64,000 nt of DNA from Natrinema salaciae. Lineage in GTDB: Archaea; Halobacteriota; Halobacteria; Halobacteriales; Natrialbaceae. Shown here one piece after another: positions 16,505 to 25,222 of the stretch. The translations under genes were made by a program, and so were the position numbers. The DNA lies in contig NZ_FOFD01000007.1 of assembly GCF_900110865.1 (NCBI RefSeq), positions 62,001-126,000 on the forward strand. Direction: 5' to 3'. Within the stretch, counting starts at the first letter, position 1, and each line of letters begins with the position of its first letter. The notes beneath the pieces are model-generated. The model was given only the letters and a program-made list of their open reading frames with translations, was not told the DNA's origin and made no database searches.

Positions 16505-18286
16505 TCAGAACACATCCGGGAAGAGCACGTAGGTGAACAGGAGCGCCCAGAGGCCGACGAACACGGTGTAGTAGAGTAGCGGAATGAGATTGAGCCGGAT
16601 CACGCGACCCTCCTCGCCGATGAGGTCGACGGTCGCGAGCGCGGCGACGACGTTGTGGATCGCCACGAGGTTGCCGATCGCGCCGCCGACGGCCTGCGCG
16701 CCGACGATCAGTTCCCGTGAGAGGCCGAGGCGCTCGGCCGCCACGAACTGGAACGGGCCGAACGTGATGTTCGAGACGGTGTTCGACCCGACGAGCGCGG
16801 CGCCGAGCGCGCCGATGAACGCGGCGACCATCGGGTAGGCGGGTCCGACCACGTTCGCCGTCGCTGTACCGAGGACGACGATCATGCTCTCGGTCCCCTC
16901 GGCGTGTGAGCCGGACTGGAGCATCACCTGTGCCATCGCAAGCACGAACACCAGCGCGATCAGCGGCGAGATCAGTTTCGAGGTCGCGCCGCCCCACGCC
17001 TCCGCGACTTGCCGGCGATTCATATCGAAGAGGCTGACCGCTGCGATCGCACTCACCAGCAGCCAGGTGCCGGGAACGTAAATGAAGTTGACGCCGGTTC
17101 CGAGACCGGTCCCGAGGACGTTCGCCCACTCGAAGAGGAACAGGCCGACGGTAAATTCGCCGACCTCTGTCGCGATCGTCCCCACCACGAGCGACACCTG
17201 CCGCCCGAAAAGCGACACCTGTTCCCCGCGAAGCAGGGCCGGGAAGGGGTCGAAGACGCGGGTGAACATCAGCAACACGACCAGCAGAACGTACGGAGAC
17301 CAGGCGCGCGCAAGCGAGATGTCGTGGGTTCCGGCCAGCACGCTCCTGGCGTCCGTCGGCTGGATCGACCCGGTCCAGTGATCGGGCCACTCGTCCTGGT
17401 CCGGAAAGGTCCACTTCTCGTCGGGGAGGAAGTATCCCGCACGGAGCGCGGCGATCGTGATCGCCGCACCGACCATCGATCCCACCAGCGACGGGAACTC
17501 GGCGCTGATGTACCACGCCGACAGCCAGTACGGGACCACGAACGCCAGGCCGGCGAACAGGCAGAGCGGCCAGACCGCGAGCGCCGGTCCGATCGATCGG
17601 TCCTCGGGATCGCCGAAGAAGTAGACGATCATCCCGACGACGAACAGTGGCATCACGAACCCGACCAGCGCGTGGTACGTCGCGGCCCACGCGGCAACGT
17701 TGACCGCGAACTCGCTCGGCGTCAGCCCGCCGGATTCGATCGCCGACTCGATTCCGGAGACGCTCGCCATCGGCTCCCTGATACCCACGATGATCGGCGT
17801 CCCGACCGCACCGTAGGTGACCGCGATGATGTGACCGATCAGCGCGGCGACGACTGCGGCCAGCGCGGGGAAGCCGAGGCCGAGCAGCAGCGGCGCGACG
17901 ACCGCGGCCGGCGCCCCGAAGCCGGCCGCACCCTCGATGAACGTCGAAAGGAAGAACGCGATCAGGACGATCTGGACGCGGCGGTCCTCGCTGATCATCG
18001 CGAACCCGGCGTTGAGCACGTCGAACGCCCCCGCTCGAAGCATCGTGTACAACAGGACGAGCGCCCCGAAGACGATGAAGAGGATCTGGACGGCGATCAC
18101 CGTCCCCTCGATGGTCGCCGCGACCAACCACCTGACGGGCATCCCCCAGCCGAAGGCGGCGACGGCGAGCGCCGAGAGCCAGGCGATCGGCATCGCGCGC
18201 GTGGCTGGCCAGAGGAACCCGACGAGCAGAACGCTGACGACGATCAGCGGAACCGCCGCGAGGACGACTTCGATCAGCTCGGTCAT
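16505..18286 (-). CDS. lctP: L-lactate permease family (LctP), copy 1
   Basis: The 593-residue integral membrane protein aligns end to end with the LctP family. It has the segments [44 protein letters not shown] and, near the end, [26 protein letters not shown], which are the family's most conserved stretches. Twelve to fourteen helices are expected. It would bring in lactate, and perhaps glycolate, with H+ or Na+. The ATG at 18286 (MTELIEVVL) aligns with the start of the second copy; a GTG at 18310 is the longer option. The FAD/Fe-S dehydrogenase follows in the same direction. The winged-helix regulator at 18629 is divergent, with a shared 342-base control region. Confidence 0.93.
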   Translation of the reverse strand: MTELIEVVLAAVPLIVVSVLLVGFLWPATRAMPIAWLSALAVAAFGWGMPVRWLVAATIEGTVIAVQILFIVFGALVLLYTMLRAGAFDVLNAGFAMISEDRRVQIVLIAFFLSTFIEGAAGFGAPAAVVAPLLLGLGFPALAAVVAALIGHIIAVTYGAVGTPIIVGIREPMASVSGIESAIESGGLTPSEFAVNVAAWAATYHALVGFVMPLFVVGMIVYFFGDPEDRSIGPALAVWPLCLFAGLAFVVPYWLSAWYISAEFPSLVGSMVGAAITIAALRAGYFLPDEKWTFPDQDEWPDHWTGSIQPTDARSVLAGTHDISLARAWSPYVLLVVLLMFTRVFDPFPALLRGEQVSLFGRQVSLVVGTIATEVGEFTVGLFLFEWANVLGTGLGTGVNFIYVPGTWLLVSAIAAVSLFDMNRRQVAEAWGGATSKLISPLIALVFVLAMAQVMLQSGSHAEGTESMIVVLGTATANVVGPAYPMVAAFIGALGAALVGSNTVSNITFGPFQFVAAERLGLSRELIVGAQAVGGAIGNLVAIHNVVAALATVDLIGEEGRVIRLNLIPLLYYTVFVGLWALLFTYVLFPDVF

Positions 18287-18628
18287 CGACGCCACCTCTC
18301 CCCCGTCCACGAGTACCGTCGCGAACAGATCATGTCATGGATTGCCATGTGTAGATTGTTGATTTATAGCTATCGGACCGAGTAACCGTCTCGCGGGGGT
18401 TCCCGCTCGGCTGACACGGGACGGCCGGCGAATGTCTCCCATCCGCGTCCGCTGTGAGTTCTCGATCCGCGAATCCCCGGACCGGCTCGCCTGCCGATCG
18501 CGGCGCGCGCCGAAATCGGCGCTCGATTCGTCCCGTCGAACGCGCTCGAGCGGCGGCTTCCGACCGGTCTCCGGGCCAAATTCAGAGAAATGTAAAGGCA
18601 TATCCGAACGTGTGTGCTGATTTCTCGC
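18287..18628. promoter_or_regulatory. Divergent control region, lctP copy 1 and winged-helix regulator
   Basis: This 342-base gap between two divergent genes holds no convincing gene. A minus-strand TATA element, TATAAATC, lies at 18361-18368 and would start the lctP transcript with a leader of about 50 bases. The regulator's side has ACGTGTGTGCTGA (18609-18621), which resembles, weakly, the repeats upstream of lutC. Autoregulation by the regulator is a plausible inference. Confidence 0.5.
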
Positions 18629-19234
18629 ATGAGCGACGATCGTGAGCGAAACGGCCACGGTCAGTACGCGGATCGGATCCCGCCGGAGGCCGCCCTCGAG
18701 GCGTTCGACGAACGGGAGGATCTCGGCCGACCGCTGACGGCGGACGACGTCATGGCACACCTGGACTGCTCGCGGCGGACCGCACACAACAAACTCAACG
18801 ACCTCGTCGAGGAGGGAGCGCTCGAGACGCGCAAGATCGGCGCTCGCGGCCGGGTCTGGTGGGTGCCGATCGAGGCCGGCCCGGATCAGGACTCCCGGCA
18901 GACGGCGGTTCGAACCGAGGAGGAGACGCCGCCGCCCGCGGTCCGGGAGGCGATGACGGCGGTCGACCTCCCCGGCACGGGTGCGATGCTCGAGGCCCGC
19001 CGGAAGGCCCTCCTCGCGTCTTACGAGTATCTCATCGATCACCCGAGCGCCAGGAAGTCCGACTTCCTCGAGAACGTCTACCCGGACCACTCCGCGGGGT
19101 TCGAAACGGACGAGGGCTGGTGGAACGCGATCCAGCCTGCGCTGAAGGAGTTGCCGGGCGTCGACCCGCCGGAAGAGCGCGGCCACATCTGGAACTTCCT
19201 CGGGAGCGATCGGTTCACGCCGACGCTCGGGTGA
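18629..19234 (+). CDS. Winged-helix transcriptional regulator of the lactate island
   Basis: The 201-residue protein starts at ATG 18629 (MSDDRERNG); the GTG/ATG 15 bases earlier is less likely. Residues 15-75 form a winged helix: RPLTADDVMAHLDCSRRTAHNKLNDLVEEGALETRKIGARGRVWWV, with the recognition helix around SRRTAHNKL. The C-terminal part, about 105-200, is an uncharacterised domain seen in haloarchaeal regulators, with ARRKALLASYEYLIDHPSARKSDFLENVYPDHSAGF and a Trp-rich end. It is placed between two lctP genes and divergent from one of them, so it probably senses lactate or a related acid and controls uptake. The effector is unknown. Confidence 0.82.
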   Translation: MSDDRERNGHGQYADRIPPEAALEAFDEREDLGRPLTADDVMAHLDCSRRTAHNKLNDLVEEGALETRKIGARGRVWWVPIEAGPDQDSRQTAVRTEEETPPPAVREAMTAVDLPGTGAMLEARRKALLASYEYLIDHPSARKSDFLENVYPDHSAGFETDEGWWNAIQPALKELPGVDPPEERGHIWNFLGSDRFTPTLG

Positions 19235-19259
19235 GACCGATCCTCGTAGCATCATCTCG

Positions 19260-19526
19260 TTATTCATGGGTTCGGATTCGGACGCGCCCTGCGTTCGTCA
19301 TGATTACTCGATACCCGTCGACCGAGAACGAAACGACGAGGTCCCCGTCGCCGGAGCCGTCCGCGAGGAGCGCGTCGAGCGCCTCGGGATCGACGTAGTC
19401 GTAGAGCGTGAATTCGAGTTCGTCGACCACGGCGTTCGGATCTTCGAGCGTCCGGAGTCCGTCGACGAGGGCGACGCTGGCCGGCCGTTCGTCGTCGTAC
19501 CGCAGTTCGAGTGTTGTTACGTCCAT
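19260..19526 (-). CDS. Stand-alone HalOD1 output-domain protein
   Basis: An 88-residue acidic protein that is almost entirely one HalOD1 domain. It has the typical hydrophobic opening VALVDGLRTLEDPNAVVDELEFTLYDYVDPEALDALL, an acidic Gly-rich loop, and the final strands LVVSFSVDGYRVIMTNAGRVRIR. HalOD1 domains are common C-terminal output parts of haloarchaeal signalling proteins and also exist alone; their partners are unknown. The gene follows lctP copy 2 by 61 bases in the same direction and converges on the winged-helix regulator. A role in tuning the lactate system is inferred from position only. Confidence 0.75.
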   Translation of the reverse strand: MDVTTLELRYDDERPASVALVDGLRTLEDPNAVVDELEFTLYDYVDPEALDALLADGSGDGDLVVSFSVDGYRVIMTNAGRVRIRTHE

Positions 19527-19587
19527 CTGATTCGTGACGTCTCGTGTCGGGTCGATCGTTATCGAAGCGCAACGCCCGTTCCCGACC

Positions 19588-21381
19588 CTAGAAGAGGCCG
19601 GGGAAGAGGATGTAGCAGAACACGGTCGTGACGATCCCGACGCCGACCGCGTAGTAGATGAGCGGGATCAGGTTCAGCCGCATCACGCGGCCTTCCTGGC
19701 CGACGAGGCCGACGGTCGCGAGCGCGGCGACGACGTTGTGGATCGCCACGAGGTTGCCGATCGCGCCGCCGACGGCCTGCGCGCCGACGATGAGCTGCGT
19801 CGGCAGTCCGAGCTGCGAGGCGGCCTCGAACTGGAAGCCGCCGAAGGTGATGTTCGACACCGTGTTCGAGCCGGCCATCGCCGCGCCGAGCGCGCCGATG
19901 AGCGCTGCGATGAACGGGTACGCGGGACCGGCGACGTCGGCCGTCACTTGCGCGAGGACGAAGATCATGCTCTCGGTGCCCTCGGCGTGGGCGCCGGACT
20001 GGAGCATCACTTGCACCATCGCGATGACGAACACCAGCGCGATGAGCGGCGCGACGAGCTTCTGAAGGGTCTCGGTCCAAGCGGCCGTCACCTGCTCGCC
20101 GTCCATTCCGTACAGCGGAATCGCGATCAGCGCACAGAGGACGAGCCAGAAGCCGGGGACGTAGACCCAGCTGATACCGCCGCCGAGACCAGTTCCGAGG
20201 ATGTTCGGCCACGACGTATTAAAGAGGAACGAGAACTTGCCGACCCCGATGAGTTCCTCCTGCAGCAGTTCGGGAAGCGGGTCGACGATGCGAGTCACGA
20301 CCAACAGGACGACCAGCAGGATGTACGGCGTCCAGGCTCGAAGCAGGGACATGTTGGCCGTCCCGACGTCGGCCGTCCGAACGCCGCCGTCAGCAGCGAC
20401 CGCGTCGCCGTCACTGCTGCCGACGCCGGGCGCGTTCGCCCGTCCCGGTTCGATCGTTCCGACCCAGTGAGCGGGCCACGCTTCGCGATCCGGGAAATCC
20501 CATTCCTCGTCCGGCACGAAGTAGCCGGCTTTCAACGCGCCGACGACGATCGCGCCGCCGACCATCGCGCCCATCAGCGAGGGGAATTCAGCGCTGATCT
20601 GGGCTGACAGCCAGTACGGGATCACGAACGCGAGTCCGGAGAACAGACACAGCGGCGCGACCTCCCACGCCGGCTCGAGACTCCGTTCCTCGGTATCGCC
20701 GAAGAAGTAGACGACCATCCCGACGGCGAACAGGGGCATGACGAACCCGACCAGCGCGTGGTACGTCGCGGCCCAGACGGCGACTTCGACCGAGTACGCC
20801 TGAACGGTGAAGCCGGCGTCGGTGATCGCCGTTTCCGTTGCCGCCGTCGATCCGAGCGGATTCTCGATGCCGACGATGATCGGCGTCCCGACCGCACCGT
20901 ACGTGACCGCGAGGACGTGACCGATCAGGCCGGCGATCACCGCCGCGAGAGCCGGGAAGCCCAGCGCCAGCAGCAGCGGCGCGACGACCGCCGCGGGCGT
21001 CCCGAAGCCGGCTGCGCCCTCGATGAACGCCGCGAGGAAGAAGCCGATGAGAACGATCTGGACGCGGCGATCGTCACTGATTCGCGCGAACCCCTGGTTG
21101 ATCCGATCGAACGCGCCTGCCCGCATGAGCGTGTACAGCAGGAGCAGCGCGCCAAAGACGATCCAGAGGATCTGGATCGCCGTCATGAGGCCCACGATCG
21201 ACGCTGCAGCGACGTAATCGAACGGCATCCCCCAGATGCCGAGTGCGATCGCCACTGCGGTGATGTAGGCGATCGGCATCGCCCGCGTCGCGGGCCAGAG
21301 CAGTCCGACGAGCAGGACGCCAGCCAGAACGAGCGGCAACGCCGCGGCCACGATCTCGATCGCGCTAGCCACTGGTCTCAC
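19588..21381 (-). CDS. lctP: L-lactate permease family (LctP), copy 2
   Basis: A 597-residue paralogue of copy 1, with the same conserved stretches ([59 protein letters not shown]). A longer polar loop near residues 320-345, with [10 protein letters not shown], is absent from copy 1. There is no ATG at the start. GTG at 21381 gives the longest form; a second GTG at 21372 aligns better with copy 1 and may be the true start. A clear TATATAAT box lies at 21473-21480. Two copies in one island suggest different affinities or substrates (for example lactate versus glycolate or pyruvate). It is co-directional with the HalOD1 gene. Confidence 0.92.
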   Translation of the reverse strand: MRPVASAIEIVAAALPLVLAGVLLVGLLWPATRAMPIAYITAVAIALGIWGMPFDYVAAASIVGLMTAIQILWIVFGALLLLYTLMRAGAFDRINQGFARISDDRRVQIVLIGFFLAAFIEGAAGFGTPAAVVAPLLLALGFPALAAVIAGLIGHVLAVTYGAVGTPIIVGIENPLGSTAATETAITDAGFTVQAYSVEVAVWAATYHALVGFVMPLFAVGMVVYFFGDTEERSLEPAWEVAPLCLFSGLAFVIPYWLSAQISAEFPSLMGAMVGGAIVVGALKAGYFVPDEEWDFPDREAWPAHWVGTIEPGRANAPGVGSSDGDAVAADGGVRTADVGTANMSLLRAWTPYILLVVLLVVTRIVDPLPELLQEELIGVGKFSFLFNTSWPNILGTGLGGGISWVYVPGFWLVLCALIAIPLYGMDGEQVTAAWTETLQKLVAPLIALVFVIAMVQVMLQSGAHAEGTESMIFVLAQVTADVAGPAYPFIAALIGALGAAMAGSNTVSNITFGGFQFEAASQLGLPTQLIVGAQAVGGAIGNLVAIHNVVAALATVGLVGQEGRVMRLNLIPLIYYAVGVGIVTTVFCYILFPGLF

Positions 21382-21469
21382 CCCTGTACCCCGCTACGGA
21401 AGTCGGTGATGGACGGACTCTGTCGATGCCATGTTGGATTGGGTCTGGCATGGGGGAGGCAAGTATTGA

Positions 21470-21484
21470 ACGATTATATATACT
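21470..21484 (-). promoter_or_regulatory. TATA promoter of lctP copy 2
   Basis: Read on the minus strand this is GTATATATAATCG, a strong archaeal TATA element in GC-rich surroundings. Transcription would begin near 21450, leaving a leader of about 70-80 bases before the GTG start. Confidence 0.65.
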
Positions 21485-21759
21485 CTTCGATCGTTCGAGT
21501 CGATCGACCCGTCCGCCGGGCCGCCCCGACGTGGAACGCGCTGTTTCTACCGCGTAGCAGACGCTCCGCGGAACTGCCGCGAAACGCGCCGAACGGACCG
21601 CTTCCGGCGAGATTACGGCCCACGGGGTAGCTGTACGTGGAGCGCGTGCACAACCGCCAACGGTGGCCAAAATCCCGTTTCTTGAGGCCCTGGGCTCGAA
21701 TTCGGAGTCAACCGCTCCGCCGACGTCTCCATCGGCGGATCGAAGACGGCACACCAGCT

Positions 21760-21880
21760 CCTGTTCACACGTCTGAATAGGGGATACAGTCAAGTGCACA
21801 GGTAGTTCAGTCGTGTGAACAGGCCATTTCACTTGTGTGTTCAGGTCATGGTGGCTGGTGCGCGCTCACGGTTCACACGG
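21760..21880. repeat. Operator-like array of imperfect 18-bp repeats upstream of lutC
   Basis: The unit CCTGTTCACACGTCTGAA (21760-21777) recurs in the opposite orientation at 21806-21823 with one mismatch, and in weaker forms at 21786-21802 and 21828-21845. A partial copy, GTTCACACG, lies at 21871-21879. The three minus-oriented copies are 21-22 bases apart, i.e. two turns of the helix on the same DNA face. That geometry is typical of cooperative regulator binding. The array lies between the divergent lctP copy 2 and lutC genes, about 220-300 bases before lutC. The 21382-22062 gap holds no convincing gene. Confidence 0.65.
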
Positions 21881-22062
21881 TTCGCCGTCGATACGCTGAT
21901 ATCTTCGAGTGGATCGTATCGGTTCGAAGAGGCACAAAAGCCGCCAGCACGCTCGTCCGTCCGGTGATAACTGCGAGTCGGATAGCGACCCTTCGGCGCG
22001 TGATGGTACGAGCCGCGTGAACGAACAGAACAATGAAATAGGCACGGCAGTAGCATCGTTTC

Positions 22063-22605
22063 ATGAGTGTCGATACAGGGTCCGCCCCCGAGCGGTTCGA
22101 AGCCGCGCTCACGGACCTCGACGTGCCGGTCACGTACGCCGAACCGACGGAGTTCGACCGTGCGCTGGAGACGATCGCCAGCGAGCCCGCGATCGGAACA
22201 CCGCTCCCGTTCGACTCGGTCTCGCTTCCCGACTGGGTGGACGACGAGCCGACGCCCACGAGCCTCGAGTCGGCGACGACGGGAATAACGGCCGCCTCGA
22301 TGGGAATCGCGGACTACGGAAGCGTCGTCCTGCCCGCGACCGACGAGGGAGCGGAACAGGTAAGTCTCTTTCCGGACCTGCACGTGGCCGTCGTCCGCCT
22401 GGCGGACATCGTTTCGGACATGCGAACCGCGATCGATCGACTCGGCCCCCGCCTCCGCGACGGCGGCAGCGCCATCGTCGCGACCGGGCCGAGCGCGACC
22501 GCCGACATGGGCGCGCTCGTGCGGGGTGCACACGGGCCGACGGAGGTCCACGTCGTCGTTCTCGAAGCGAACGGTTCGGTGACGACGGGTGAGGCAGATG
22601 AGTAG
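22063..22605 (+). CDS. lutC: LutC/YkgG-type LUD domain protein
   Basis: A 180-residue LUD-domain protein. The first 60 residues are variable. The core has SLESATTGITAASMGIADYGSVVLPATDEGAEQVSLFPDLHVAVVRLADIVSDM and the ending ATGPSATADMGALVRGAHGPTEVHVVVLE, which match the conserved TGADxGIADTGTI and GPSRTADIE patterns of LutC. In Bacillus, LutABC are needed for L-lactate use and are thought to form an Fe-S lactate dehydrogenase complex. The stop overlaps the start of the LutB-LutA fusion gene, consistent with a two-gene operon replacing the usual three. The start ATG at 22063 is the only good one. Confidence 0.88.
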   Translation: MSVDTGSAPERFEAALTDLDVPVTYAEPTEFDRALETIASEPAIGTPLPFDSVSLPDWVDDEPTPTSLESATTGITAASMGIADYGSVVLPATDEGAEQVSLFPDLHVAVVRLADIVSDMRTAIDRLGPRLRDGGSAIVATGPSATADMGALVRGAHGPTEVHVVVLEANGSVTTGEADE

Positions 22606-24823
22606 CACCGACCGCGAGGCGAAAGCCGAGCGGATTCGCCACCTCCTCGAGACCGAGGGGGACGCCGTCGAGGCGAACACGCTCGGGTTCAACCAGGGAC
22701 GATACGAGTCGGTCGCGGAGCTCGAAGACTACGAGGCCCTGAAAGGCGAGGCCCGTGCGATCAAAGAGGACGCGATCGAACGCCTGCCGGAACTGATCGA
22801 CGAGCTCCGGGCGACGGTCGAGGAAAACGGCGGCACCGTCTACGTCGCCGACGACGCGGCCGACGCCAATCGCTACGTTCGGGAACTCGCGAGCGAGAAG
22901 GCGGCCGATCGAGTGGTGAAATCAAAGTCGATGACCAGCGAGGAACTCGAGGTGAACGAGGCGCTCGAAGGCGATGGGGTTGACGTCGTCGAGACCGACC
23001 TCGGCGAGTGGGTGCTTCAGGTCGCCGACGAGTCGCCCTCGCACATTGTCGCACCGGCGATACACAAGTCCCGCGAGGAGATCGCCCGCCTGTTCAATTC
23101 CCAGTTCGATCCCGAGGAACCGCTCGAAACCGCCGAGGAGCTGACTCAATTCGCGCGCGAACGCCTGGGGGAGTTGATCCGTGGTGCGGACGTAGGCATG
23201 ACGGGCGCGAACTTCATCACCGCGGACTCGGGGACGATCATGCTGGTGACGAGCGAAGGCAACGCCCGGAAGACGGCCGTCGTCCCGGACACCCACGTCG
23301 CCGTCGCCGGAATCGAGAAGATCGTCCCCTCCGTCGAGGAACTCGCCCCGTTCATCGAACTGATCGGCCGATCGGGAACGGGCCAGGACATCACTTCCTA
23401 CATCTCCTTGCTGACGCCGCCGGTCGAGTCGCCGATCGTCGATTTCAACGAGCCGGACGTCGCGTTCGCGGACCGCGACGACGATCGGGACTTCCACCTC
23501 GTGTTGATCGACAACGGTCGCACGGCGATGCGCGAGGACGACCAGCTCCGCGAGACGCTGTATTGCATCCGGTGTTCGGCGTGTGCGAACTCCTGTGCCA
23601 ACTTCCAGTCGGTCGGCGGCCACGCCTTCGGCGGCGAGACCTACACCGGCGGGATCGCCACCGGCTGGGAGGCCGGCGTCCACGGGCAGGAGTCCGCGGC
23701 CGAGTTCAACGACCTCTGTACCGGCTGTACGCGCTGCGTGAACGCCTGCCCGGTGGGGATCGACATCCCGTGGATCAACACCGTCGTCAGGGATCGGCTC
23801 AACCGCGAGGGCGGCCGCGACCGGTTCGAGTTCGTCTACGACGAACTGGTCCCCGACGAGGAACCGGGCGGTCTGGACCTCCAGAAGCGTCTGTTCGGAA
23901 ACTACGAGACGCTCGCCAAAGTCGGCAGCGCGACCGCGCCGGTCTCGAACCGGCTGGCCCGCCTCGGCCCCGTCAGAACCGCCATGGAGTGGGCCGTCGG
24001 AATCGATAGTCGCAGGGACCTCCCCGCGTTCCAGCGCGAGACGCTTCGCGACTGGTACGACGCGCGCGGGCCGCGGATCGATCCGGCGGACGCGGCCCGA
24101 GAGGTCGTCCTCTACCCCGACACGTACACGAATTACGTCGACGTCGATCGAGGGAAGGCGGCCGTCCGCGTGCTGGAGGCGCTCGACGTCCGCGTTCGGG
24201 TCCCCTCCGTCGGCGAGAGCGGCCGGGCACCGTTCTCACAGGGGATGGTCGAAACCGCGGATCGACAGGCGAGTCGCGTCTACAGCGCGCTCGCCGAACA
24301 CGTCGACGCCGGGCGAGACATCGTCGTGATCGAACCCAGCGACCTCGCGATGTTCCGCCGCGAGTACGAGAAGCTGCTGCCCGAGCGATCGTTCGAGCGA
24401 CTCCGAGACAACAGTTACGACGTGCTCGAGTACGTCTACGGCGTGCTCGCGAACGGTGGCGACCCTACCGAACTCCGTGACGGCGGAGAGGGCCCGCCGA
24501 TCGCGTACCACGCCCACTGCCAGCAGCGCACGCTGGGGCTCGATCGCTACACGACCGCGGTCTTCGACGACCTCGCCTACGACGTCGTCGAGAGCGACGT
24601 CGAGTGTTGCGGGATGGCCGGGAGCTTCGGCTACAAGCGCGAGTACTACGAACTCAGCATGGACGTCGGCGAGCGACTCGCCGAGCAGTTCACCGATCCC
24701 CGGGCCGAGGATCGGCTGGTCGTCGCCAGCGGCACCTCCTGCGAGGAGCAGTTAGGAGACCTGCTCGATCGGGACGCGGTCCACCCGATCGAGGTGCTCG
24801 ATCCGCGGTCGCGGCTCCGCTGA
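22598..24823 (+). CDS. LutB-LutA fusion, Fe-S lactate utilisation protein
   Basis: 741 residues from ATG 22598; the GTG at 22589 is an alternative. Residues 70-300 are a LUD domain of the LutB type (VGMTGANFITADSGTIMLVTSEGNARKT). Two 4Fe-4S sites follow, CIRCSACANSC and CTGCTRCVNACP. The C-terminal third carries two CCG units like LutA (HAHCQQRTLG and ECCGMAGSFGYK). LutA and LutB are therefore fused in one chain. The segment FGNYETLAKVGSATAPVSN also occurs, nearly unchanged, in the FAD-linked enzyme at 13319-16447, showing common ancestry of the Fe-S/CCG part. It likely oxidises L-lactate to pyruvate with LutC. The gene overlaps lutC by 8 bases. Confidence 0.9.
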   Translation: MSSTDREAKAERIRHLLETEGDAVEANTLGFNQGRYESVAELEDYEALKGEARAIKEDAIERLPELIDELRATVEENGGTVYVADDAADANRYVRELASEKAADRVVKSKSMTSEELEVNEALEGDGVDVVETDLGEWVLQVADESPSHIVAPAIHKSREEIARLFNSQFDPEEPLETAEELTQFARERLGELIRGADVGMTGANFITADSGTIMLVTSEGNARKTAVVPDTHVAVAGIEKIVPSVEELAPFIELIGRSGTGQDITSYISLLTPPVESPIVDFNEPDVAFADRDDDRDFHLVLIDNGRTAMREDDQLRETLYCIRCSACANSCANFQSVGGHAFGGETYTGGIATGWEAGVHGQESAAEFNDLCTGCTRCVNACPVGIDIPWINTVVRDRLNREGGRDRFEFVYDELVPDEEPGGLDLQKRLFGNYETLAKVGSATAPVSNRLARLGPVRTAMEWAVGIDSRRDLPAFQRETLRDWYDARGPRIDPADAAREVVLYPDTYTNYVDVDRGKAAVRVLEALDVRVRVPSVGESGRAPFSQGMVETADRQASRVYSALAEHVDAGRDIVVIEPSDLAMFRREYEKLLPERSFERLRDNSYDVLEYVYGVLANGGDPTELRDGGEGPPIAYHAHCQQRTLGLDRYTTAVFDDLAYDVVESDVECCGMAGSFGYKREYYELSMDVGERLAEQFTDPRAEDRLVVASGTSCEEQLGDLLDRDAVHPIEVLDPRSRLR

Positions 24824-25222
24824 TCCGAGCCCCTTCGATCCGTTCAGTCGCGACGCCGGCCGCCCGATCGGGCTGAGGGCAGCCAGATCCGCAGGAACAG
24901 CTCTTCGCCCGGCGTTTTCTGCCGAGCGGATTCCGACCCGTTCGAAACCACCCGGGGGCGGTACCGGCGAAAAGGTGAATTCAGCATCGTGGATCGTGTG
25001 AGTGGCAGTCTGACGCAAACCGCCCTAGCGATCACCGATCTGCCTCCGCGCGATCACGGAAGTCGAGAAGTGGAACACCGAGCGCCAGGAGTCGATACCG
25101 ATCGACGACCGACGGGTGAGAAGGCAGGCGACTCGCGTCGAAAGAGGGCCGAGTCGACGATTTTTCGGCCATCGGGTCAGCGCTCGGATACCGATCCGTT
25201 CGGTCACCGATTCGGTCGATGC
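24824..25222. other. Intergenic gap, no gene seen
   Basis: This 399-base stretch separates the convergent lutBA and acyl-CoA synthetase genes. Open frames exist on both strands (for example 24752-25018 minus), but they are Arg/Pro-rich and lack halophilic composition. No hairpin terminator or repeat stood out. Confidence 0.5.

Noticed and set aside
21365-21832. 155-codon minus-strand gene overlapping the lctP copy 2 promoter
   Set aside because: It spans the TATA box and the repeat array, and its composition is not halophilic.
24752-25018. 88-codon minus-strand gene after lutBA
   Set aside because: Arg/Pro-rich, overlaps the 3' end of lutBA and lacks halophilic acidic composition.
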